This document shows, in pieces, positions 1 to 8,974 of a stretch of 64,000 bases of DNA. The translations under genes were made by a program, and so were the position numbers. Source of the DNA: Xenopus tropicalis (Eukaryota > Chordata > Amphibia > Anura > Pipidae); the NCBI RefSeq assembly GCF_000004195.4, contig NC_030677.2:67728222-67792221 (forward strand), given 5' to 3'. The notes beneath the pieces are model-generated. The model made no database searches. It had not been told where the DNA came from and saw only the letters and a list, made by a program, of their open reading frames with translations. Each line of letters starts with the position of its first letter. The first letter of the stretch is position 1.

Positions 1-710
1 GAAAAATGCAGGGTCTTCCCTGAAAGAGATGACGTCTGGATGGGAGCATATGTTGTTCTAGAACCTGAATATATTTTTCTGCATTGATGCTGCCTTTCCA
101 GACATGCAAGCTGCCCATGCCACACGCACTCATGCAACCCCATACCATCAGAGATGCAGGCTTCTGAACTGAGCGTTGATAACAACTTGGGTTGTCCTTG
201 TCCTCTTTGGTCCGGATGACATGGCGCCCCAGATTTCCAAAAATAACTTTGAATCGTGACTCGTCTGACCACAGAACAGTCTTCCATTTTGCCACACTCC
301 ATTTTAAATGATCCCTGGCCCAGTGAAAACGCCTGAGCTTGTGGATCTTGCTTAGAAATGGCTTCTTCTTTGCACTGTAGAGTTTCAGCTGGCAACGGCG
401 GATGACACCGTGGATTGTGTTCACTGACAATGGTTTCTGGAAGTATTCCTGAGCCCATTCTGTGATTTCCTTTACAGTAGCATTCCTGTCGTTTAAGGGC
501 CCGGAGATCACGGGCATCCAGTATGGTTTTACGGCCTTGACCCTTATGCACAGAGATTGTTCCAGATTCTCTGAATCTTTGGATGATGTTATGCACAGTT
601 GATGATGATAGATGCAAAATCTTTGCAATTTTTTGCTGGGTAACACCTTTCTGATATTGCTCCACTATCTTTCTGTGCAACATTGTGGGAATTGGTGATC
701 CTCTCCCCAT
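1..710 (-). pseudogene. Tc1/mariner transposase, frameshifted and cut by the window edge
   Basis: Read on the - strand from an ATG at 710, the frame starts MGRGSPIPTMLHRKIVEQYQ and continues through a helix-turn-helix typical of Tc1 transposases (KIAKILHLSSSTVHNIIQRF). A frame break near 485-500 interrupts it. The frame then resumes with ITEWAQEYFQKPLS and TVLWSDESRF (the first catalytic Asp, near 265-275) and runs off the window in the middle of the catalytic domain. This is a different family from the two Tc1 copies inside mcub. It is not functional as seen, because of the frameshift; the second Asp and the Glu lie outside the window. Confidence 0.85.
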
Positions 711-1050
711 CTTGGCTTCTGAGAGACACTGCAACTCTGAGAAGCTCTTTTTATACCCAATCATGTTGCCAATTGACCTAATTAGTGTTATTTGGTCTTC
801 CAGCTCTTCATTATGCTCAAATTTACTTATTCCAGCCTCTTATTGCTACTTGTCCCAAGTTGACACCATGAAATTCTAAATCAACATATTTTTCCCTTAA
901 AATGGTACATTTTCTCAGTTTAAACTGTTGTTCCGTGATTTATGTTCTATTCTGAATAAAATATTAGAAGTTGGCACCTCCACATCATTGCGTTCAGTTT
1001 TTATTCACAATTTGTTTAGTGTCCCAACTTTTTTGGAATCCGGTTTGTAG
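1..1050 (-). mobile_element. Tc1-like DNA transposon, 5' portion
   Basis: The element's outer end is at about 1050. Here a terminal repeat reading CTACAAACCGGATTCCAAAA on the - strand abuts a TA dinucleotide, as expected for Tc1/mariner target duplication. Between 711 and 1050 lies the noncoding 5' region. The other end is beyond position 1. Confidence 0.8.
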
Positions 1051-1878
1051 TATTTAGGGTTAACCTTTCATTTTAACATAACAAGCCGTTATGTTTTGTA
1101 GGCTAAGGTGGCAACCATGGAAATCTGTATGTGCTGTGTGCCCAGTGGGCTCTCTATATGCCACATATATTATTGATATGATGTAACAATTGATACATTA
1201 GAGAATTTCCCTTGTTTATATATTCTGGGATATTCTGTTAATACCAAAGAGCAAGTGGGAGATCTAATGCTCTAAACATCACCCAGTGTTATTTGGAGCA
1301 GATTTGTGTAATTGGTGTGAACTGGGGGATCCTGTTGGATGCCCAGCAGTTTAAATTTAACTTAACTTTTTTTTTAAATCTTTCCACATATCTTGTTAAA
1401 GACAAATTCAGGCATAATTAGAATATATACTGTATATTGTCTTACATAAAATATGTATAGCATTCCTTGGATAAAATAAAAGCTTCCCTCAGAAAATGTT
1501 GTGCAAATATTTGACTGCTTTGCCAAATGAACATAACTGGAAGCATGGATACTTTTTCAAGGCAGTTATTGGCTTTGTATGCCCTGTGCATTTCCTTTGA
1601 CATTTACATTAAAACATTCACAGCTTCTTTACTGCCTTTGATATTTAAACAAGGGGATTCTGATAAGAAAAGGACGAGACGCACAAGCCATTACTGTCAA
1701 ATGATAAAAACATGTCATGTAGATTTAGTAGTCTCACAACAAATGTAATTTAGGAGAAAGGGATTATAAAAAGTAATAACTTACAAGGCAAAAAGGAGGT
1801 GAGAAGAGATGACATTTAATTTCTCACCAATGGGCAAGCCCCAAGCAGGGAAAAAGGGGAAAACTGTAAGATATTTAA
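1051..1878. other. AT-rich intergenic DNA, nothing recognised
   Basis: No exon with plausible borders, no RNA gene and no clear repeat end was seen. A 73-codon frame at 1527-1748 has no recognisable features and looks like chance. Confidence 0.5.
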
Positions 1879-2345
1879 TAAAGGTGGCTGTACACTTTTA
1901 AGATCCGCTCGCTACGGGTGGGCGATATCGGGTGAATGTAGGCTAATTAGGTCGTGGGGCCAAACGATCTAATTATAGCGGCGCTAATGGGCTCAGTCGG
2001 TTCGGGGACCACATCAACGAGCTGATGCGCTCCCCAATCCGAATAAATTTTTTAACAAGGGGCATGCCTGATATCTGGCCTGAAATCGGGCAGATATCGA
2101 TCGGGCATGCCCCTTGTTGCTGCCCCTACACGGGCCGATAAGCTGGCGAATTGGTTAAAGGGATCGATATCGGCAGCTACAATTGGCCCGTGTATGGCGT
2201 GTTATGGTGGCCATACACATTAAGATTTTTCTCTACCTAAGGACCAATTTCAGTGCGATCCGATAAATCCCTTAAATTACCATAAGGTTAGATACATCTA
2301 GCGATTTTTCATCTGACATCGGTCAGAAATCAATCAGACAGGTTT
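1879..2345. mobile_element. Palindromic MITE, family A copy 1, with an adjoining fragment
   Basis: Begins with AAGGTGGCTGTACAC and contains short internal inverted segments (GGGGCATGCC and its complement). The first unit ends near 2203 with CCCGTGTATGG. A second end-like piece, GGTGGCCATACACATTAAG, follows and continues to about 2345. Three other copies of this family occur at 5973, 20009 and 27735. The TTAA-like borders suggest the T2/Kolobok group. Confidence 0.7.
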
Positions 2346-2988
2346 GGAACTTTTCACCATTAATAGTAAAATGTATCCATTGTCCGGTTGTTTGCAGGGC
2401 CAAGCAGGCAGCTACCCACAGTTTTCTTAGCTTCAACTAGATTATATTGCTTAAAACGGTAGTTTTAGTTTATGGGCAAATTGTACTTTTAAACAATCGT
2501 TTCAGGATATGCTTGGTCCTAAGATAATGAAAAGATCTTTTAAAAATCTTAACATGTATGGCCAGCTTTGGGCACAAGGTGCCAGCCGTAAAGTTAACCA
2601 ATCTGCTATATACAGGATTAGCACCTACACAGAGGGCTGCATTGTGGGAGGATGTTCCACAGTGGTGGCTGTAGAGATAATACAAATAGAATAAAAATAG
2701 AATATTGACTTGTCCTGGCCTCTAACATATTCACCATTAGTATAGGCAGAATGGAAGAGAGCTCCAAGGTCTGCCCAAAAACACACCAATATAGGTGTTG
2801 CAGTTCAACTACTGCTTGTAACTCGCTACCTTTCTTTTCATGCTACTAGGAACTTTCATGATCAGCATATATTTTTCATTTAGTTTATAATTCTGTCCTC
2901 TGTAATTCTCTACTTTGACCTAGATTATTCACTGCAGCAGCTGGTTGTATTCTTCAAATGTGTGTTTTTCCCTTTATTTTTAGTTCAC
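2346..2988. other. Intergenic DNA, nothing recognised
   Basis: Overlapping short frames occur on both strands at 2470-2694 but none resembles a known protein. No repeat end was found. Confidence 0.4.
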
Positions 2989-2991
2989 CTA

Positions 2992-3501
2992 GGGGCACAT
3001 TTACTAACCCACGAACGGGTCGAAATGAGTCCGATTGCGTTTTTTTCGTAATGATCGGTATTTTGCGTTTTTTTCGGAGTCTTTACGAATTTTTCGTTAC
3101 CAATACGATTTTTGCGTAAAAACGCAAGTTTTTCGTAGCCATTACGAAAGTTGCGTAAAATCTGGCGATTTTTCATAGCGTTAAAACTTGCGTCAAAAAG
3201 TTGCGCTTTTTTCGTAGCGTTAAAACTTACACGAAACTTCGCACCTTTTAAGTTTTAACGCTACGAAAAAGGCGCAACTTTTCGCGTAAGTTTTAACGCT
3301 ACGGGAAAATCGGGCGATTTTACGCAACTTTCGTAATGGCTACGAAAAACTCGCGTTTTTACGCAAAAATCGTATTGGTAACGAAAAATTCGTAAAGATG
3401 CCGAAAAAATCGCAAAAAATACTAAAAAGTCACAAAATGTTCGTTTTCAAGTCGGAACTTTTCCAATTCGGGTCGGATTCGTGGGTTAGTAAATCAGCCC
3501 C
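2992..3501. mobile_element. Long palindromic MITE, family B copy 1 (PIF/Harbinger-like)
   Basis: A 510-bp near-palindrome whose ends read GGGGCACATTTACTAACCC and, inverted, GGGGCTGATTTACTAACCC. The arms are full of TTTTTCGTA/TACGAAAAA motifs. It is flanked by CTA at 2989-2991 and 3502-3504, a 3-bp target duplication of the kind made by PIF/Harbinger elements. Peptide-like frames inside it are by-products of the palindrome. Confidence 0.8.
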
Positions 3502-3504
3502 CTA

Positions 3505-4269
3505 GAGTTACTATTTTATTTGTGGTTCTGGGATAAATACAGAAAACATTGTAACTCTATCTGTTAGTAATTAATATCAAAGAACATATTGTTATTGTCC
3601 TTTAGTTTCTATCACATCTTATGTAGCAGGTCCCTTCACCAGTACACCAGTTCCTACAAAGGATAACAAAATGAAAAATCTGTTTAACGAATGTGAATTA
3701 ATGATAACCCTTATATCAGTATGCTCCATTGTCTTTAGCAAAGCATTAACCTTTCATGTGCTTTGTACAAATTAATTCCTGGTACCTGGCCTGCATGCTA
3801 CAATGGAATTCATTTCATAAGGGGGCATATTTACTAAAGTGTCAATGTGCTCCTTGTCTAATGCTGTCAAAGTTTGTTTCAAAATGCCAGATGTATTTTT
3901 TGGTGGCACTGTATACTGCAAGTGCAATGTGCAATGTATTAAATGTTTGCTGCCGTAGTGCATTTGTCCTCATACAACTATAGTGGGGAAATTTTGCTAG
4001 AGAATTTACACCAAAAAGAAAGTATGTGGGAAATTAGCACAGAGGGTATGACACAGATAATTAGATGCAAAAGTTTCTACTCTATCTCTATACTGTTGGT
4101 TGGTTGGCCTGAACCTGGAAAAATTTATTTTGGCAAAAATTTGTTCTTTCAAACTTCAGTATATGTGCCTCAACGCCCATGGCACACAGAGAGGTTTTGG
4201 CCATTTTTCCTGGCATGAAAATGCCAGCTCAAGTGATTTTCTCTTGATTTTAACAAGAACCAGAGGACA
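3505..4269. other. Intergenic DNA with possible degraded repeat
   Basis: From about 3821 (GGGGGCATATTTACTAAAG) the sequence resembles the left end of a MITE, but no matching right end could be placed. No gene was seen. Confidence 0.35.
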
Positions 4270-4523
4270 ATGGGCCTCATTAATAAAAATAATGGGACAC
4301 AAGTGCTGGAGAGCACTTCCCATGGAATAATAATGAATACCCCTCAACCACTGCTTGTAATGGAACACGCTACAGACTTGGCGGCAGCCCTACATGGAAA
4401 CAGTACTGCGCCTAAATTGGAGTGTAGAGACCTGCGGAAATTTTCAAAGTGCAGAAAACATGCTGGATTACATCCATTTTCTGCATTTTGCAGCCTCCCC
4501 TGCACTTAATAAATGACCCTGAT
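4270..4523. mobile_element. Possible MITE with TTAATAAATGACCC-type ends
   Basis: The left edge GGCCTCATTAATAAAAA and the right edge CTTAATAAATGACCCTGA are imperfect inverted repeats. The boundaries are approximate. Confidence 0.4.
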
Positions 4524-4544
4524 AAGTTAAATTCATTATTTAGC

Positions 4545-5079
4545 TTAAAAAGGGTAGTTCGCCTGTACATTTATGGTCATTATGATGTAGACATTGACAA
4601 TGAGACAATTGTAAGTGGCCTTCATTTTTTATTTCTTGTGGATTTTGAATATGCAGCTTTCCAGTTTGGAATTTCAGCAGTTCAATTTAGCCTAGCAACC
4701 AGGCAGCACTTTGAATGAGAGAGAGAGAGATATGAATAAAAGAGGCCTGGGTAGAAAAATAAGTCATAACAAGTAACAATAGCTATCAAATTTTAATCTC
4801 ACAGAGCAATAGATTTTAGACTCAGTAGGCACTGTTTGAAAGCTGGAAAGAGGAAAAGAGTAAGTGCGTGCGCGCACGAAACGCGTCAGGCGTCTAGCTT
4901 TTAGATGGAATAATAAAGACCTGGTTTTAGCAGCATATCGTGTCCGGAGATGTTTGGAGCTCAACTGTGTGTGGAAAGAGGAAAAGAGTAACACAATTTA
5001 AAAAAACTATTAAAAATAAAAAAATATGACATTCAGTAACAAACTAAAAGTTATTTTAAAGGTCAACTACTGCCTTTAA
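4545..5079. mobile_element. T2/Kolobok-type MITE, TTAA-flanked, copy 1
   Basis: The left end TTAAAAAGGGTAGTTCGCCT and the right end, inverted TTAAAGGCAGTAGTTGACCT, are imperfect terminal repeats with TTAA at both edges. The interior matches 6317-7106, including the phrases TTCAGCAG and AGCAATAG. Confidence 0.75.
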
Positions 5080-5383
5080 CATTAGTAAGGTATATTATCC
5101 TCCAAGACCATGGGAGACCACCGCTGTTAGTGGCACTTTTTGCAAGTAATGTGCTTATCCATAACTACAGGTATCCAGCCATGTTGTGCTGCTTATATGG
5201 GTATAGGAACAAGGCTAGGAGAGAAGCCAGTCCCTAGGGTTCTGACAGACCCACTTCTCAGTAATATAATTCATCAGTTTGTAAAACTGCCAGATTTTTT
5301 CAGTAATTGGCAATATATTGTGGCACTGGCTGAGGCCTCTGTGGTGCTAATTATTTTTGCATGGCTATCAGCCTACTCCCAGG

Positions 5384-5640
5384 CCCGGATTTCTGGCGAG
5401 GCCACAAAGGCCTAGGGCAGCATAAATTTAGAGGTAGCATGCCTCCCAGCCTCACCTACATTTTTATCAAATACTGAGCACCGCGCAGAATACTTCAGCA
5501 TGTCCTGTCCCGAGTGTTCAATATGTAAGCTAAATGCCTGCGCACGATCCTGGTGGGGTGGGGGGGCAGCTAATTACGGCGGTCCCTGGCACAGTAATTA
5601 GAAACCCGCCGTTGCCTACTCCGCCCCATCAGACAGAAAC
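5384..5640. mobile_element. GC-rich hAT-like fragment
   Basis: Starts CAGGCCCGGATTTCTGGC, an end type common in hAT-derived frog repeats, and is much more GC-rich than its surroundings. No matching right end or target duplication was found, so it is probably truncated. Confidence 0.35.
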
Positions 5641-5972
5641 TCAGTGGAAGCTGCTTCTGGGAAATGTAATAGGAGAGAAAGTAAGAACTCATTTTTAAAA
5701 TGTAAACTATAGCAAAATTGTAGGAAGTAATCATTATTTGTTGTGTTGAAAATGATGTTTTATAAATGTTAAATGCCCCTTTAAATACATGCACTCTCAC
5801 ATAAGCACACACACTGATAGAGATGGCACAATCACTAAACACCATGACTATCTACACACACACTCCTGTAATGTACATTTCTACACCCACTAAAAACATA
5901 GATTAGATAGAGGCCCATAGTGAGGCAGGGAGACATCTTACTATTTCTAGAATAGAGACGGGGAACTTAAGC

Positions 5973-6232
5973 TGGCCATACATTAGAAGATCCACTCGTT
6001 TTTAAGGTCGCCAAACGAGCGTATCTGAAATGCACGACTTGAGGTGGGCAGTATTGGGCTGATCTGATAGTTTGGTGATTACAACGATGGGGATACAGGC
6101 TGCTAGTGTGAGGACTGCATCAACATGTCAATCAACAAGATTTTTACGCCTGTCCGATTGATATCTGGCCAATTTTCTGGCAGATAACGGTCGGATAGGC
6201 CTGTCAAAGTGGCCCATACATGAGCATATATG
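5973..6232. mobile_element. Palindromic MITE, family A copy 2
   Basis: Begins AAGCTGGCCATACATTAGAA and ends near GTGGCCCATACATGAGC. The internal order of motifs (GATATCTGGCC, CGGTCGGATAGGCC) matches copies at 1879, 20009 and 27735. This copy is shorter and more diverged. Confidence 0.65.
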
Positions 6233-6316
6233 TTGCCAACAAAGCTTATGAAAACACCATACAAACCCATAGCAAATTATTTTAATGCCATAAAAGTAAA
6301 AATAGACACAGAATTC

Positions 6317-7106
6317 CCATTGGTTCACATTTAAATTCACATATTGTATAATGTAGACACTGATACTGAGACAATTTGCAATTGTTATATTTTATTGTTT
6401 TTATTTTTTGCAGTTTTTCATTTATTAAGCTTTTAGCTCATCAGCTCTCCAGTTTGGTATTTCAGCAGATATCTGGTTGCTAGGGGCTTGTGTACCTTAA
6501 CAGCCAGGCAGTGGTTTCAATGAGACACTGGAATATGAACAGGAGATGGACTGAATAGAAAGAGAAGTCATAAAAAGTAACAATAATAAGAAACTTGAAG
6601 GATCACAGAGCAATAGTTTTTTAAACCATTTCAAAACTGGAAAGATGTAGAAGTGGAAGGCAACTAATTTGAAAACTATAAAAAAAATAATGAAGATGAA
6701 TTGCAAAGTTGCTAGGAATAGGACATTCTATACAGACTGAAAGTTAAAGCTGGCCATACACGTAGCGATCTGACGATGTTTCGTGCGACCATCGGTCACA
6801 CAAAACATCGTCAGATGTGCCACACACCATTCAGGGCTGAATCGGCAGGTAAGGAGGTCCTTCTGCCGATTCAGCGCTGAAGGGAGATTTTGATCAGGCG
6901 CCTTCTATGGCACCCGATCAAAATTTTCCAACTGGTCCGATTGGCGAGTCGGCCGATATCAGCAGCTTCCTGCGATATCGGTCGACTCGCCGACATACCA
7001 TACACGCACCGAATATCGTACGAAACGAGGTTTCGTACTATATTATCGGTGCGTGTATGGCCACCTTAAGTTATAAAGGTGAACTATATCTATAACCCTT
7101 CCCATA
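6317..7106. mobile_element. T2/Kolobok-type MITE copy 2, split by a nested MITE
   Basis: The left part (6317-6743) aligns with 4545-5050 and the right tail (7070-7106, ATAAAGGTGAACTAT) with the end of that element. The 326 bp between are a different MITE flanked by TTAA. Confidence 0.65.
6744..7069. mobile_element. Palindromic MITE, family C copy 1, nested in a T2 element
   Basis: The edges TTAAAGCTGGCCATACAC and GTGTATGGCCACCTTAA are inverted repeats. TTAA occurs at 6744-6747 and 7066-7069. Several nested hairpins are present inside, including CGATGTTTCGTGCGACCATCG and ATCGTACGAAACGAGGTTTCGTAC-like arms. Confidence 0.8.
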
Positions 7107-7396
7107 GTTAGTGTTATAGTCCTCTTATGTTCCTTCAACACCAACATGCACTCTTGAAACATGTGTACAATACATTGCAACATAAAAGGTACTGCCATCC
7201 TGGCCCTTTGTGATGGTCAGCCTCGTTTCATGCTGTATATGAAATATGACTAAAACAATGGCCTGCCTAAACCGTATCTGATTGGGTTCATCAATTGATC
7301 AGACTATTACCTGTTTGATGTCTGTCTTCAACTCTCTAATACTTTCTTTTTATCATTTCATAATTTACATCAGTCCCTGTCCCAGTTGAGATAGGG

Positions 7397-7664
7397 TAAA
7401 GCTGGCCATAAGTGCGCCGATATTCGGTAAGTGTATGGTGGATTGACGAGGCAACCGATAATGCAAAAGCCTTGAATATCTGTCATCTCGTTGATCGGGT
7501 GGGACAAAAGATTTTGATTCGGCGCCCAAGCAAAGGCATGTATTTAGGGCTGAATCATCAAATAGGGGTAGAATTCCTATTGTTTCTACCTCCATATCTG
7601 ATGATTCAGCCCTGACCAATGCTTGAAGGAAAGATCGTAATTGTAACGTGTTTGGCCACATTAA
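7397..7664. mobile_element. Palindromic MITE, family C copy 2 (inverted, diverged)
   Basis: The edges AAAGCTGGCCATAAGTGCG and GTTTGGCCACATTAA are inverted. The inner pair GGGCTGAATCATC / GATGATTCAGCCC matches the GGGCTGAATCGGC motif of copy 1. Frames on both strands through this palindrome are artefacts. Confidence 0.65.
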
Positions 7665-8640
7665 GGTGCCTATCACATTCACACACTAGGGTAAATTTGA
7701 TTAAGAAACAATTCCCTCAATGGTTTTGGAGTGGGAAGGAATCAAGCTGAGGACTCCAGTGCTGCAAAACAGAAGGGTTAAACACAAAGCCCCCAACCAT
7801 AAAACCTCAACAGCAAAATCTATTAGAATGTTCATCAGAAGAACAGCACATTCAGGACAACAGAAAAACAGGCGGTGTATGCCTTACACTGTACCTTACA
7901 GGAACACGCACAAGTCAGAAGAAACATTACCCCAAGGGCTGACGCAGGCCGGTGCTTCTAGTAGGGACAATATGGGCTGTGCCTGTCAACCAGTATGGCA
8001 GAGGATACACAGACATATTTCATTGTTTTTTTTCCAATGTGGCAATATATTTTATCCAGATCCCTGCTTACTAGGCTGCCACCTTTTCTGAAAATAAAAA
8101 TACCTTCCTATATTTTTAACTTTCTTCCTGCACATTTTATTTTTAGCACAGTGGGAGGTACTAAATCTACCTTTCTATAGCTGCCTTTGTTTGCACAACC
8201 TTGAGATATAGGGGGCAACTCAGGTCAGTTCCAGCTGTTGCTCTAAATATTGCAGGTGTTGTTTGGTTTCATTGCAAAAAGACAACACTAATAAATAGAA
8301 AATACAGTTTTATCTTATTAGCAATGTTTTATATAATGAACTGTGGCTAATTCATTTATATCTGTTTTCATATCTTCAGGTTATATCTATGGCACTTTAG
8401 GAAATGGAAGCCATGATTCCCCCCCTCCTCCAAGAATAAATGGAAGGAGGATCATTTGGCCACAACATCATACCTTTACATGAGCTTGGCCTGTTAATTT
8501 CAAGCAAGGGTTGTATTCATGTATCTATATCTACTTTAACAAATACATAAACACATTAAAATACATTATGTTACAGCATCATTTCAGATTTTTTTGATTA
8601 CTCTGAATATAAAGAATGCTTAAAATAAACCTGCTCTCCT
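7665..8640. other. Region upstream of the mcub promoter, nothing recognised
   Basis: A 123-codon frame at 7720-8091 shows no domain and no splice-supported continuation. I do not call it a gene. No repeat ends were seen. Confidence 0.4.
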
Positions 8641-8776
8641 CCGCCCTTTCCCCCCCACTTATTTCATTTGCACCGAGCTGCAGAATAAATGCGCCCTTAA
8701 TGCTACCCTGAGGAGAATAATCTCCCTGATTCCTATTTATGTAAAAGCATCCATCCCCTGTGCCATGTTACTCCGG

Positions 8777-8790
8777 CTGCCCCCTGCTGG
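8777..8790 (-). promoter_or_regulatory. CTCF core motif match
   Basis: CTGCCCCCTGCTGG fits every position of the consensus SYGCCMYCTRSTGG, the reverse complement of the vertebrate CTCF core. It sits 131 bp upstream of the mcub start codon. A single match of this length can occur by chance, but its promoter-proximal position makes it credible. Confidence 0.5.
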
Positions 8791-8855
8791 CCGGCCTGGC
8801 ACACTGCAGCCCCCTGATGACTGGGGAGTGACAGAGGAAGTGAGGGCTGCCTCCC

Positions 8856-8909
8856 ATGCACAGTGAGTATCCGCGGCGGAGTCGCTGCTATGTGAATCGG
8901 GAGAATTAG
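8856..8909 (+). promoter_or_regulatory. Upstream reading frames before mcub: 17-codon uORF and an ATG-TGA start-stop
   Basis: ATG at 8856 opens a 17-codon frame ending in TAG at 8907-8909, 11 nt before the mcub start. Inside it in another frame, ATGTGA at 8890-8895 is a minimal start-stop element. Both matter only if transcription begins upstream of 8856 or 8890. If so, they would be expected to reduce initiation at mcub. Confidence 0.35.
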
Positions 8910-8920
8910 CTGCCAACATC

Positions 8921-8974
8921 ATGCCTGCTCTCGTCGGGCTGTGGAGGCGGGTTCCCGCTGCTGCCCGATACCAG
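8921..8974 (+). CDS. mcub: mcub coding exon 1 (start of presequence)
   Basis: Encodes 18 residues starting [18 protein letters not shown], an amphipathic, Arg-containing and acid-free start typical of a mitochondrial presequence. The ATG has A at -3 and is preceded by an in-frame TGA at 8864-8866, so it is the first in-frame start. The donor CAG|gtaaga is strong and leaves phase 0, which matches exon 2. No close homology can be expected in this part of the protein. The call therefore rests on start context, composition, the donor, the GC-rich promoter-like setting and the phase match. Confidence 0.8.

Larger units (their letters stand above)
8641..8920 (+). promoter_or_regulatory. mcub: Probable mcub promoter and 5' UTR
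   Basis: Composition changes from AT-rich flanks to GC-rich DNA with several CpGs just before exon 1, continuing to about 8960. No TATA box is placed convincingly, as expected for a housekeeping-type mitochondrial gene. The segment contains a CTCF-core match and two upstream ATGs, described separately. The transcription start cannot be fixed from sequence alone. Confidence 0.55.

Noticed and set aside
2985..3176. Repetitive peptide frames such as [11 protein letters not shown] on the - strand, also at 17645-18120
   Set aside because: They arise from the TTTTTCGTA-rich arms of the family B palindrome and appear on both strands.
7365..7682. 105-codon - strand frame
   Set aside because: It lies across a palindromic MITE (family C) and has no protein-family feature.
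7720..8091. 123-codon + strand frame upstream of mcub
   Set aside because: Low-complexity basic composition and no family match from inspection. It could be an upstream exon of nothing recognisable.
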